Shown here piece after piece: positions 20,078-34,762 of a DNA stretch of 64,000 nt. Both the position numbers and the translations under genes were made by a program. Each line of letters starts with the position of its first letter. Position 1 is the stretch's first letter. The notes beneath the pieces are model-generated. The model had not been told where the DNA came from. It was given only the letters and a program-made list of their open reading frames with translations, and did not search any database. Source of the stretch: Glandiceps talaboti (lineage: Eukaryota > Hemichordata > Enteropneusta > Spengelidae); assembly GCF_964340395.1 (NCBI RefSeq), contig NC_135554.1, positions 27,031,592 to 27,095,591 on the forward strand, written 5' to 3'.

Positions 20078-23000
20078 ACTAGTATGTCTATCTTAGTTTG
20101 CCTATAGCTTGATTTCCAATAGTGTTTACAATCAGAAATCCTCTGTACAGAGATGAATGACTCAGTAATAGAGTAACTGTTCTACCTTGTCTCTCCACTG
20201 ATCTGTTACTACTGTTCTGAAATCATTGTATACAGCTCCATAAAGCTGCATATTCGTATTTCCATAGACCTTTCAAAATAACACAAGATATGAGACAATC
20301 GCACAAACTCAATCACCCAATTTCGTTCATGATTAAAATTGACTTGTAATGTGATATACAGTGCTGGGTTTCCAGTAGTATTAATGTGTTTTACCATTAT
20401 GTTTTTACATAGCATCAATCGTAGTGATGTGACCACTACAGAAGACAGCTAAAAAATAGAAGAATCCTATCCCTCTCCACTAATGATGAAAAATTGTTCA
20501 AAATGGTTCTCTGGTAAGATTTTTCTGTTAGTATTACAGAACCAAGCTAACCATTCTTGTGCTATGACATCGGTACAAGTACAGGTTTCAGTGTATTGGA
20601 CGACACACACCATTTGAATTCTGAACACTTCCAGTGTAAAGTTTTGGGGACTTGGAGTATTTACACTCTCGATACAAGGTGAAATACCATGACTCTTGAC
20701 TCTTGGGACAAGGTACATGTGATGTCATCACCAGAGGTTTACCCATAATCCTTTGTAATAAATCCCAATAATGGCTGAACACATGCTGAGGGAAGGAGAG
20801 CTTTTACAAAATTTCAAAATGAACAACTTGAAGGTGTTATCACCCAAAATCATAATACAAGTGTACTAAAGACAGAAAAAAGTGGACGAACTGAAAAAGA
20901 ATCCCAGTCACTTTCAAAACTTTTTGTCTATGAGCATGATTCAAAACACACTTTTTTTTCAAGACTGTCATCAACATTCAGGAGAGAATAACCACAACAG
21001 ACACCATTATTTAGAAAAAAATCAAATTACCATTTTTATTTTTTTCCAATATCCAACTCATAACAAGTTGTAAAATATCAAGTAATAAAGATCACCAAAA
21101 AAAAAAAGGGAAACATAAACCATCAGGAATATACTAAATGTTTAATAAAATCAGATCTTTGATCGAAATAAGTATCTCTTCTCTCCAAACAAGACACAAA
21201 ACTTATCAAAAAATTCAGTTGCATGTTGTCAAAAGCCATATAAAATATTTTTTTTTACATGATATACCTTCTCAATTCATATAGCCTGATTCTCAAAATA
21301 AATAAATACACGCAAGTCTTGTTTTATCTGGGGTTTATTGGGTTGACATGCTAACTACGATAACATCGTTCGATAGCCTCATTATTTACCCACTGAAAAG
21401 AGTTTTTATAGTTAACCCTTATACAGACTTTTTAAAACTTTTTTTTTCACGTCATTCAATGATATGTACTCGTTCAGAAACTTTTACAGTTTAGAGAGAG
21501 AGATAAAGAGAGAGAGAGAATGAGATAGCATGAGAATTTGGGCTAACAACCAACATACAGTGGAAAGCCAAAGTGCCAAAAAGCTAAGATGGCACTGTTC
21601 AATTCAAAATGACAGACTTAGCAGGTAACTTAATCAGATTCACACACAAAAAACATTCAAGATTATCATAAACTTTTAGTACATGAAGCATTTGGAAAAT
21701 TTGTGCATATGGTCATTATATCAAATATCTAAGAAATGTTTAATAACAAGCTAACTGGATTAACCACTCAAAGATCCCTTAATCTGAGTATTACTAAAAT
21801 CTTGCCACAACATATCTATAGAGAGAAAAGTCAAGAAGTCTAAACGTAAACTAGAAAAAGCTAGAAGTTTAGAGAAGTTTAAATACAGAAATGCTAGTCT
21901 TGTAGTTTTTACATAAACTGCTTGGCATCTGATAAGTTTCAAATACTCAAACTGTAGTTGGACACAGCTAAGCATTTAGTGTAAACTAGTCACATCGTAA
22001 TATAGAGAAACATTGCCGAGTAGAGTCTCACTGGAATTCTTGTATCTTGTGCAATGACTTTGCTGAATCATCCAATTTTGCCAACCTATACTTGCATTAT
22101 AATTTAATAACTGTTTCTCAGGTCAATTTTGACAACCAATACTTGCATTGAAATCTAGCAACTGTTTTCCAGGTTACACTGTCAAGTTAGTTTACCAGGA
22201 TTTGTCAAAATAATATGCCTTCTCATAAGAAACCTGTACATTACAATTTGATTACATGTCACTATTAACGATATCTGGTACATCTAGGTTTGAAAAAAAA
22301 CCATGGTGGACAATTTCCATTCGAAGGAATCTTGGTAAAGGTTGAACTTCTAACAACGTAGAGATGAACTTTACACAAAAACTGAATGTTAGTCAAGATA
22401 TGTGCAATACATAGTTTATTCAATGATACTAATGCTCCAGTATGACTCTACTAAGACAGCTGCACTCTTCAACTGTACATTTCCTGTGTGACATCAGTTT
22501 CCTCAAAAAAGGCACTAGAAAAGTTGGAGTAGAATTTTACTCAGCGATGAATAAAAACCACACAACATCAAAGGTGGAATCCGAAACAACAAACGACCCT
22601 AAAATTGTTTAAAGACAACTACCTAACAGTGTATGATATATATATAAATAATATACTCCTGTAACATACACCAAACTTTCAAAAATACCAAAATATATAG
22701 TCAAGCCTTGGGTTACTTTACCAGGAATATCCTTGTCAACATAAAAGAACTTGTACCCTTTTTTTTTCATGAAATAGTCAAAGTCAAACAAAATGGTCAG
22801 ATAAAAATTTCCTTCTTGTGAGGATGCCAATGATAAGAAGTGATATTCACTTCATCACTGCCACCCCCTGTGGATTATCAAATTGTCACTACAATGCAGT
22901 TTGGTCAAACAAAACACATGAAGGGGTGAGGTGAGGTGAGATTGAACAGCTGAGGACAGTGTGTTTGGTCAAAAGGACAATGATTGGTTGGTTGGTTGAT

Positions 23001-24691
23001 TGAACTAGGTGTATATGGAATATATTACCATGTAACAAGTCATCTACTAAGATCCATTCTACCGTACAGTTCTTATAGTACATACTGTGGGTTCCCTTCG
23101 TTTCAGGAATTATTAGCCTTCAATACTAATTTGATATATTACCATTTTTTACAGACATTTCTACCAATAGACCCCCTTCCCCTCCCCTACCTCTCACAGA
23201 TATCATTTGCAGTTGGCCTACTCTTTAGTAAACATTACTTGTATGTTTTTATGTAAATGTCAAATTATGTACCTATTGCTTGTTTATCAAAGTGTACGAA
23301 ATTTTCTACTATATAACATGTTGGTTTAAGAAAGATTGAAGGGAAGGGAGTGTAGGGGTAGGTGTGAGAGTCTGAGTATTAAAAGACAGTGTTACACCAC
23401 ACCCAGCTGTTCAACCAAAGAGAACATTTTCAAAGACTAGAAATCAAGGCATTAAAATGTAATGTCCTATACTCACAGCAAATAAACCATGACAACAAAT
23501 AATAAACGGCAAAATACAATTTATCTAAATATAAAATTCTTCTATTTTGCTAGACTAAATGGAAAACTACTTACATTATGTAGTGGCCCTTTGTCAAGGG
23601 GTGGTAAAAATGACACAAAATAGTTTTGTAGTAGTTGATGGAGGTCTGATGCAGAGAGGGAGTCACATTAACAGTCTTTATGGTTCCCTTCCTCAATGTG
23701 ATAGACCCGAGACAATTTAACAATATTGACACATTTGTACATGATGCCATAATAATGACCGACCCCTCTGTCCACATGGCAGGAAGGGGTATATAAGACA
23801 ATATTGGCCCTTCAGATGTGATGAGAAGATGACATCAAGATCGTATTGACCCCTGCACATTTACTCCAAGAGGGGAATAAATCATGATATTGATCTGTTC
23901 AGTGTCTTACATTTCATTCATTGACCACTAATCTCTGATATGACTTCCTCCATAGATGGTTTCCTGTCTATTTAGGATACGATAAAAATGAAATCTACAA
24001 AATACATGAATATTAACAAACCATTTAGATGACAATTATATTTTAATTTGTTTCCGTTGGGGTCCAGCAGAAATGTACAGCACTGAACAAGCCATCAGAT
24101 TTGACTAGTCAGCAACCATTCAATATGTAACATCACCTCCCTGACTTACAGTGTTCATCTTTCACTTCCCCTTGTGAAAATAGTTTCTCCACAAAACCAT
24201 GGAATGAATGATATACAAAATAAAACACTTTTCTTCGTCATTCCAACATTTTGCTTGGCACTGTATAGCAACCATAAAGACTACCATATATGCAAGTCAC
24301 TTATTAATATCAATACCAAACTAGGTAATTATACACCAAAATATTGCTTCACCATTAAGTAAAAAATCGGATACACCTTGTACTGTGAATTATTATATAT
24401 TATACCCCCATGATTACCATTTCTTAATATTGGAATTATTGCTGATTAAACTTTAACAGCTATCGATACCAGGGCTATGTATGTAATAACCTACAAAACA
24501 TGTTTGTGGTAGAAAAAACTAAAGAATTTTTTTTGTGATTTAGTTGTTATACAGTGAAGCAAAATGGTGGTGACTTTTGGTCACTAGTCTTTTGGTCTTC
24601 ATAGACAATATGAACTACTACTACTGTACTAGGGTGTCTTCAGCCTTCTGGTGTGGTCTGTTAGGGGATTCAGTAAGTTGGAGGGTCTCTT
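20078..24691. other. AT-rich stretch without recognisable gene; probably includes PTBP 3'UTR
   Basis: No conserved protein, tRNA or rRNA is seen. The segment directly follows the PTBP stop codon on the minus strand, so part of it is expected to be its 3'UTR. Candidate minus-strand AATAAA signals exist (for example around 22414 and 21326), but none is clearly the end. A short (GA)n tract lies near 21494-21519. Confidence 0.5.
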
Positions 24692-24760
24692 CTAGATGGT
24701 TGCTTTTGAAAACGATACCCTCAAGTGGCTGGAATTGCTCAACTGGTAATTGTGCATAGC
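24692..24760 (-). CDS. PTBP: PTBP exon 16, terminal coding exon
   Basis: The acceptor is TTTTATTCCAG. It encodes [20 protein letters not shown] then TI and TAG. The [11 protein letters not shown] ending is the standard PTBP C-terminus. Confidence 0.97.
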   Translation of the reverse strand, partial: AMHNYQLSNSSHLRVSFSKATI

Positions 24761-27700
24761 CTGGAATAAAACAAAATAATAAGTGATTTCCAATGCCAAG
24801 TGCACCCCTAGGCCGATGCCATGCACCGAGTAGTGAAAAGACCCCCTAGGCCGATGCCATGCACCGAGTGGTGAAAAGACCCCCTGGGCCGATGCCATGC
24901 ACCGAGTGGTGAAATGACCCCCTAGGCCGATGCCTTATAGCGAGTGGTGAAATGACCCCCTAGGCCAATGCCTTACACCAAGTGGTGAAATTACCCCCTA
25001 GGCCGATGCCATGCACCGAGTGGTGAAAAGACCCCCTAGGCCAATGCCTTACACCGAGTGGTGAAATTACCCCCTATGCCGATGCCATGCACTGCGTGGT
25101 GAAATGACCCCCTAGGCCAATGCCTTAACCCTTTCACCACCAGTACCCGGTATACCGGGACACGCTAGGGCGCCCACCAGTACCCGGTATACCGGGACGC
25201 CAAAGTTCATTCACCTATCTTGCCGTAAAACCGTTCAAAGGCAGCAATTGCTGCAAAATTTGCTGCCATAACTAGTTCCACACATGCGTATTAGCCTTGT
25301 TTATATTGCCTGCCATTTTGAATGTATGATAGTGAACGGTATCGAGAGCTACGATCCAAATGAGTGGTGAAATGACCCCCCCCCCCCCCCCCCCCCCCCC
25401 CCTAGGCCAATACCATGCACTGAGAGGTGACATGACTCCCTAGGCTCAGTAATCCTGCTGACATCAAAGTGGTCTAAATCATAGATTTTTTTGGTATTGG
25501 TATTTGAAATCTTGTGTTTACAACCTCAGACATTAGATGGAGCCATATAATTTACAAATCCACTGGAAAGGTTCATTGTTTGTCTTTGTGTTGTCATAGG
25601 TGATACATGTATATTGATACTAACCACAAGTGCTGTCACTGCTTCTTCTATTGATCCCATCTGTATTAAGGCCATCTTGCGATCTTTCCTGCAAAACAAA
25701 AACATGAAAACAACATTACACCAATGTTGGAGAATTCAAACTAATGCACAGGAGACAATATCCTACTGGAAGTTTTCAGGGTTTTTTTTTTACTGATGTT
25801 CCCCAAGAAAAGTATATTAATACAAGGTATGTATATCTATGCAAGTTTTAACCCCCCCCCCCCCCCCCCTCCATGTTCCCAAATCACAGCAGAATAGTAA
25901 GTCCTTCATTTGATGGTGTACAGAACAACCTGTTGCTATGTTAGTCTTTGCATCCATTCTAACCAACCTACATAATAATACTTGGTACGTCTAATGCATT
26001 GAGTCATATCATCTTTAGAATTGAAATACGGAGACAACTTACGGGAAAAACTTGAAAGCTTTCACTGTTCCATGTCTAGTAAAGGCACTTGTGATATCTT
26101 GCTCTGTAACATTTGGACTGTGAAGGAACAAGACAGCATGATGAAATCAACAATATTAAGTTGAAAACAACAATCTTAAATCCATATACTTTGTTGAGCT
26201 TCTCATATTATTTCTTGTTTTACTTGCTATACTGTTCATATATGGTAAAAGTCAATGAAATGATTCATGGCTTGACTTTTAAGATACATACACCACCTGC
26301 TTGCTGGTACATGAACATATCAATACATCTATTCCCCGTTCCCCATACATGTATAATTTACACACACACACACACACACACGCACGCACGCACACACGCA
26401 CGCACGCACGCACACACGCACACACACACACACTGCTATACTTACGGAATGTTTGAAAGATGCAAGGTAGCTGAGGGTGGGTAAATGTTCATGAAATTCT
26501 TTGACCCTGGTTTCTTGAAACGGTGTAGTGGAGAGGTTGTAAAGTCTTTAGTCAACCCTGCATCCTTTTCAAAAAAGAAACAGAAAACATTTACTTTACA
26601 TTCAAATTAACTTCTCTTAGAAATAGTGTCAACTAGTATCAGACTGTTGAATGAACTGAAGTCTCCCCTACTTTAAATTTTCAAAGAGGAAATATTTGGA
26701 CAAATGACAAGTGCGAGTTAAATTCAGTTGGAGTAGGGAATGAGCAAATGACACCTCAGGCCATGTTTTTTGTAAAAAGGAGTGGTATGGATTGACCAAC
26801 GTGTATTATGTAGAAGACAAGTTTGCAATACATCAACTGATATATACTGTAAGTTACATCATATCCTTCAACCCTCATTGGTCTGCACTCTTTCCTGACT
26901 GTGAGGGCAGTATGGCATGTCATGTCTCACACACTAAAACTGTTTTCCATCATTTCTATATCATATTAGTTTGTCAGCCATCTTGTAATTACATCAATCA
27001 TGGTTCGAGGCATGATTACTATGATTAATGCGAAATCATGATTATGATTGAGTGAATCAAACAAGCCCCAGATAGTGTTGTGTTGATACTTCTTGATCTC
27101 TCCTGACTGATAGAGGGCAGTAAAATGTCATGTCTGACAGACTAAAACTGAGTGTTGTGTAGATACTTACTGGCTGCCCATCCTTGGGTAATGACACCAA
27201 CTGATGTTTTGACAATGTGATCCTGAGTGGTTTAGTAAACACTTTCACATTATTCAAATGTGTCATTGCTGAAAAAAAAAGGAAAGAAAAAAGATTAGAA
27301 ATCTTCCTAATCTTGGCCACAAATACTTTGAAAACATACTATTCACTATTACAATGAATGTTGTCTACAAAATAATACACTGCTGGAATAATTTATGTGA
27401 ACATTACTATTTGGTTGATAGGAATAGTCGTTACTCACAGTTCTGTTGAAACTCATTAAAATATCTATATTACTGTGTATGACCTACAATTCATTGCCAG
27501 GTGAAAATCAACTAGGGTTCAGGGGTGAACTGGTATTAAAAACTTTACCTGTCTGTGCTTGATGAGGTTCAGCCAACTGTACTAAAGCAGTATCTTTCTT
27601 TGCAAAAATGATTTTCACCCGATGTACGTCCCCATACACGCCTAAGAACACAAAACAAAGTAACATAGTTTTTACAGTCCATTTGTAACACGGTCTCATT

Positions 27701-29052
27701 AAGAGGAAAGAGGGAACAAAAAACTGAAGAAACAGATGGACAGACAAGACAGACAGACAGACAAACATTCTAAGAGACTACGTCCCCTCTCACTGTCATG
27801 ACAAAACTGACCATACATACAAGGATGATAAAATTGCCGAAATAAACAAACGATAGAAATAAAGGAGAGGGATGAAACTTAAGATGGGTTTTTGGATATT
27901 TTGGTAATGAAAGTGTATATTTTTTTCATTTTTTTTTCTATTTTTTTTTTTTTAACAGAAATGTACAGAATACATATAATACTTGATTGCAATACCAGAT
28001 GTATAACAGCACACAGAAGATTACACAATTAGTTTTTCCATGGTCAAAGAAAAGCGCAATTAAAACAGCAGGCCAAAAAACATAATACACAAAGGTATAA
28101 ATATAAAGAATGTTAATTTGGAAATGAAGAGAGATTGATCAATAACTAGTTAATAAAGTCATGCATATAAATACATATAGTAAGTGCAGCAATCCAACAA
28201 TATGATGCAAAAACTGTCACGTTTTTTTTTTTTTTTTTTTTAAATAATTTCAGTCCACTTTCTTTATATCATACCAAAGTAGAAGAATACAAAGTCATTA
28301 TGTTACTCTTGTTGCCTGCTGTTGTCGAGGCCATGCATTTCTTTTGGATTCTTTTCTTGCTTTCTTTAAATACAAGTGTTATACAGTGCAAAATAAAGAC
28401 AAAACCCAAGCAAAACAGTGCAGTATACTAAGAACACTGAAATCTCACTTGGAGTTAAACTGACACTCATGCTGTTGGAGGCATGCGAGTTATAAAACTA
28501 GACAAACTTGGTGAGCCTCAAACTAGACATGGCTAGTTCAAACTCCACATGCAATGGCAAGTTCCTTTTTTTTTTCTTTTTTTTTGACACAACTACTAAA
28601 GCTATGAAACACTACTACAGCTACTGTTGTTAAATTATGACTCAAGAAAAATAACGTAAAAAGGGTGCATACCAAAGAGAGTAAAGAGAACTTCAGGCGT
28701 GACCAGCTACGTACGTACGTACGACAACAACACAGGTAGAGGCAGAGATGGGTAAGGCATACAACACACAGGACACAGTAGAGGGCATAGTGGAGAGAGA
28801 TGGAAAGATGAATTGAGATGGTCAGTGTCTGCTCATTCCATAAGCCATTCCATGTGAGGAAAATATGGAATTATTAGCATTGGGGATAAAAAGGATGTTC
28901 AATTTTTTGTTTAACTTTTCCACTAAAATGTCAGTGTGTATGTGTATGTGTAGCTGTCATGTTTGTGAGTGTGTTCAGAATTCAATGCTATGCCAGAGTT
29001 AATTCTGAACAGAGTGAATCAGCATGAATGAAATGTGGGAGGCACTACAGTT

Positions 29053-29094
<42 letters not shown>

Positions 29095-32000
29095 CACACA
29101 CATATTAATAAATTAAACAAATAACATGACATGAATAAGCAAGAGCTTATTAAGTTGTTGGCATTTGGTTTGTTGGAGAAAAGAAATGGCAATCCCAGAA
29201 GTCAACTCTGAATTATAAGAGTGCGAGTAATTTTGGTTAGATGAAATTTTACAAGCCAAGAAGCACATATGAAAATGGTTAGGTAGTTATTTTTACTCTC
29301 TCTCTCTCTCTCTATGATAGTAGTAGAAAGACCAGTAAACGTGACAGACATGCTAGTTAGTTACTATCAACAGTACACAGTGTCCTGACTTACAAAGAAT
29401 TAAATAATCAAAAGTGATATATCATAAACAGAGACCCAAGAATATGAATGCATACAAGTATACCAATACAGTTCTGTGAGCTACAAAAACCCACAGCATA
29501 ATTATTTATATATATATATATATATACACACATCTTTAAGTTAAACTAGCATGTCTCCAGGCTCAGCTGTTATCATTTCTACAACGCCTCCCACATTAAC
29601 CATGAGTTTGATGATGCAGACAAACGCCATAAACATATTCCATTTAAGATGTTTTACATTGTATATTAATGTTTACTTTATACCTTGAGTGCAAATTAAA
29701 AAACAAGTGTGGACACATAATTATGAATAATGGCGTTCAATTTTAATGTACGAGCCAAATAACCAAGCATTGGCTTTTTTTAAATAATATATATAGAATA
29801 AGTGATTACAATCACATGAATTAACTCTGGCACAGAATCTACAGTACATTAAAGACGTTATTTGGAACATGACACTTTCTGATGTATGTGGGGGGGGGGG
29901 TTTATGTGTGTGTGTGTAAGGCATCAGTGTGACAGATCAAAAGCAGGGCAGTGAGCAGGCGGCTATGGCAACGTACTGTACCTAGAAAGACAGAAAGTGG
30001 AAACGAAAAAAAGGGCAAATGATGTGCGGGGGTTAGAGAGACATGCTGATATAGAGATGTTTATTATTATTATTATTTTTTTGGTTTTAGGATGTCTCTA
30101 CTAAGAAGCTGAAAAGTGACCAAATTTATCAATATGTTGCTGACAACGAAATGGGAATGGCATGCGTACAGCCCAGAAACTGTACTTGAAAACAACAAAA
30201 AATAAAGTTAACACAACAACAGAAAATACTTGGTAGTGAGATGTGCTTCAGGAAAGTTAGGTTGTCATGCTTGGAGGAAGAATCTATAATATGGAGAGAA
30301 AAAAATATAACACAAGAAAATGTAAGTGTGACTTTAACCCTTTCACTGCCTTGGATTTCCATATCTCTTTGTTACAAATTTCAGTCAACTTTTTACACTT
30401 TTCAATTTGTATTTCTTTTAAAATTCCATTTTGAATGAAAAACAGAAATATTATACTGCTGTCATAACTTTAAAATTGTTTTGGATTTTAACATCAGCAT
30501 TCAAGACAAAACAGGACTGTATTGTTTAGCAAATTTGATAACTGAATCAGATCTGATACTACAAACCAATCTACAACTAAAATCTATTTTTATTTTGAGT
30601 GAAAAAAAGAGTACCAGTTTTACTTCAGTTGAACTGGAAATGACAGTGAAAAGGTTGACAATAACGTGGCAATCCCCTCTCCCCTTGCAGCATGCTCATG
30701 TTCCTTTTTTTCCCTTTGTGTTGATTAATGACACCAAATGTAAAATAGTGAAATATGTTACTGGTGAAGAAGAAAATACAATGGACTCCGATGGAGTCTG
30801 GCAAGATTATGGCAATAAATAAGAAGACGATGGTGGTAAAGCTTGGAGTCGTGGAAGTCTGTAAAGGGGAGGGACTGTAATGATAGCTGTACAATCCAGT
30901 AGTTGGAGTTGAAGATCTATCGTGTGAATACAAGATCCATGGAATTCATGCAGGAAAACTCAGGGATTACAAAAAGCGGCATATCAGGAATATTCGTGTG
31001 TCAAAAAAAAAACATAACAAAAAAATATGAAATATATAATATGAGAGATATCTGGAGTGAGTTACATGAAGTTGCAAACTGGAAGAGAGAAAAAAACTGC
31101 ATGGGAAAATTATTAAAGATACAGCAATTATAACTACCAAGCATGATTATAAATTCTGGGTTTGTTGTTTTTTATACAATACTAAAATACAGAAGCTAGA
31201 TTTATGACAGCAACACAAGAAAGCCAAAAAAATATAAGAACATTTTTTTTTTTAAATTATAAAACGAAAAGTAACAATGACATGAAATACTTGAATCACA
31301 ATGGGATATATCTAAAAGTAATGGAATAGAGCACATTCATACAAAGCATCATGGATTTTTTAGCAATGTTAAAAATGATCTCATATGAAAAAGAGTAAAG
31401 AAAAGTCTACTAAAGCCCATATTATTGAACCACGAGTTAAAGGTTATGATAGTATGCACTCTCTTTTCTCATTCATTTGACTGTGGTCAAAGGTCAAATT
31501 ATGACATTGTAATCTATCACTACTCAAGCCAAGCACTATGGCTATCAAACACCCACACTACTACTACTTTGGACAACATTCCTTCATTCCAGCAAATCGT
31601 GTCTACACCAGTTTCCCGGGAAAAATAAACTGGCAAACACTAAAATCTCTACTTAGTAACAAGAATGAGTGTGGCAGACATGCTGAAGACATACCTCTGC
31701 ATTGAGATTGCTGACCAGTAAGACACATCCTTGCTGTACCTGACCCGGCATCCGAAGTCCCGCTGCTGCAGCTGCGGCAGCAGTTGGGACTGCAGGGAAG
31801 ATCCCTGGAACCCCAGGAACTGAAAAATATTGACAGAGGTCTGAGGGTAAATGTAGAGTGAAATTAGTTTCACGATTGGTGGTAATAAATTGCAAACATA
31901 AGAACAGAGTTGTAGCAAGAAAAAGATTTTGAGAACACATTTACATAAATTGATAAAAAACACAGTTGAAAAGAATAATTTATATTTCAAGAAAACATCT

Positions 32001-34718
32001 TCATTTTCACTTCATACTCCTAACATTTTTATCTTTCAAATATAATTTCTTTTCCCTTTGGTTGTAATGTTTTCACTGACTTCATTTTAGTCACATTTTC
32101 ATCAGTTCTCCTACTCTGCTCTCTATCTGAATTGGTGTAAACCTATCTGAACTGGAGAAATATTGTCTGAACTGGAGAAAACCGGTCTTAATAGGAGAAA
32201 ACCTGTCTTAACTGGAATAAACCTGTCTTAACTGGAGTAAACCTGTCTGTACTAGAATAAACCTGTCTGTACTGGAATAAACCTGTCTTAACTGGAGTAA
32301 AACTGTCTTAACTGGAATAAACCTGTCTTAACTGGAGTAAACCTGTTTTAACTGGAATAAACCTGTCTGTACTAGAATAAACCTGTCTTAACTGGAATAA
32401 ACCTGTTTTAACTGGAGTAAACCTGTCTGTACTGGAATAAACCTGTCTTAACTGGAGTAAACCTGTTTGTACTGGAATAAACCTGTCTTAACTGGAGTAA
32501 ACCTGTTTGTACTGGAATAAACCTGTCTTAACTGGAGTAAAACTGTCTGTACTGGAATAAAGATGTCTGAGCAGTTGTTAAAACCTGTCTGATCTGGGAT
32601 AAACCTGTCTTAACTGGAGTCATCCTGCTTGAACTGGTTTGAACCAGTCTTGGTCTCCTCTACTCTACAGTACAGTACAGCATTCCTGTCAATCAATTTC
32701 CTGTACCTGTAAGAAGTCCTACACATTATGCAGATTAAAACAAACATGCACTATTGTCAGAATAATGGAGAGAAAAGAAAAGATATTGTGATTATTATAA
32801 GATACAGAAGAGAAACTTTAATAGCAGCTGTTCCTGACTGGCCTACAGACAAAAAAAGGATCTGGAGAGGTAGTTTACCTTGAGCTACAAGAAAGATATG
32901 ACAAAGAGTGGGAAAAGATTTTCTAAAGACTCTCTACAGAGTGGTTACTATGGAATTAATGAATACCTGTAGCACCCGCATATCCAGCCAATGCTGGGTT
33001 AGCAAAAGCAGCCCCCGTGGCAGTAGCAAATGGGGTTGGCAGCATACCAGGAGCCGCACTCCCTGCAAATACAGGGGGTGGGGATATGTTAGCTATCAAT
33101 GTAAATGTCATGTTTGCCAAAATGATCAAAATGTAATATGCTTCGAGGAAAAAACTCCTTATATGTGATACATATGAATGTAATGTAATATTGCCTATGG
33201 TGTGATTTGAACAATTTACGATTAACATGAATACACTGTGTATATATATGATCAAATCTTTAAGTGCACAGTTACAAATGTTGAATTAAGAGACAAAAAA
33301 AAGACATTATTTCACAGTTGTTAATGGAGTCATCTTGTCATCTGTTGCTGAATGAATGAATTAAGTATTAATATTGACTTTCATACAGTGATAAAACTAG
33401 ATGACGTTGATTCTCAAACTCCCTTTCAATGCCAATCTCATCATGTCCATCAATCTTGATCAATTAATATCTCTTGCTCAATTCTACTATTTCAGTATTT
33501 TTGTTGCTGAAACATGTAGACAAAGGAGGAAATTTAGTAACATTTAATCAGCTTGCTATATTTTATTCTACAATTTTGGTGCTATACCAAAATTTGGGTG
33601 GGCAAATATTGCACCGTACTATTCCCTTTCTTAGCATGTTTTCATGAAAAAAGTTGCCTTTTACAAAACAGTTTGGGAAGAGAGCTGTGGTAAAAAATTC
33701 ATTTTACTAGTGAATATTGTTTGTAAGATATGATGTGTCATGCTATGTGATGTGTTTAGCTGACATGACACATCACATTGTACCTTACAAACTAAACAAA
33801 TACAAAATATTGCAGAATTTGTCAACATCCAACACTTGAAATTTTGGTAGGAGGAGCACTGGCATTGAAAGAGCTTGGTGCACTTGTCATGATTTATCTA
33901 AACACAGGCATGGATTATAACACAGTGTGCACATTGCAATGATTACTAAACACAAAATGCTGAAAAAGAGGCAAATATTTTCACTGAATTCATTCAATTA
34001 ATGGTGAATGTTAATGTCAGCTAACAAGCTTGATCAGACCAGGTTACACTTACGTAACTAAGGATAGACAATCTATACAAGGATTTGTTCTAACCCATAT
34101 ATTTATAAACTAGATAAAGCTATGACTTGGGTCCTGTTGATTCAAATGTATGAAGGTAGCTATAAAGCTAGTACTAGGGATTCTACAAATGTAACACCAC
34201 AACTTCCACCATCACTTACACTACAGTACTACTGCCATCAGTAGAGTAAAACACCACTAACTATTTCTACCATTACTAAATGTTCTAGCACTGCCATCAG
34301 TAAAGTAAAACACCACTAACTATTTCTACCATTACTAAATGTTCTAGCACTGCCATCAGTAGAGTAACACACCACTAACTATTTCTACCATTACTAAATG
34401 TTCTAGCACTGCCATCAGTAGAATAACACACCACTAACTATTTCTACCATTACTAAATGTTCTAGCACTGCCATCAGTAGAGTAACACACCACTAACTAT
34501 TTCTACCATTACTAAATGTTCTAGCACTTCGTATACAGTCCTTCATTTTGAGGACCTTGGTTTGTCCAAACAATGGAAGATTAACTGCAAGCGTGAATTA
34601 TCAGCTGGAAGCATTTGAAATCTTACTTTCATGCACAATCTGTATTCTAATCAGTATAGATATGAAATTTTGACTATCACAGACACAATTCAAGTACATA
34701 AAATCAATTACTCTACAT

Positions 34719-34762
<44 letters not shown>

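Noticed and set aside
30481-30822. 113-aa plus-strand frame in a PTBP intron
   Set aside because: It overlaps a MITE-like segment and low-complexity AT-rich sequence. There are no recognisable motifs, no splice context, and it is antisense to PTBP.
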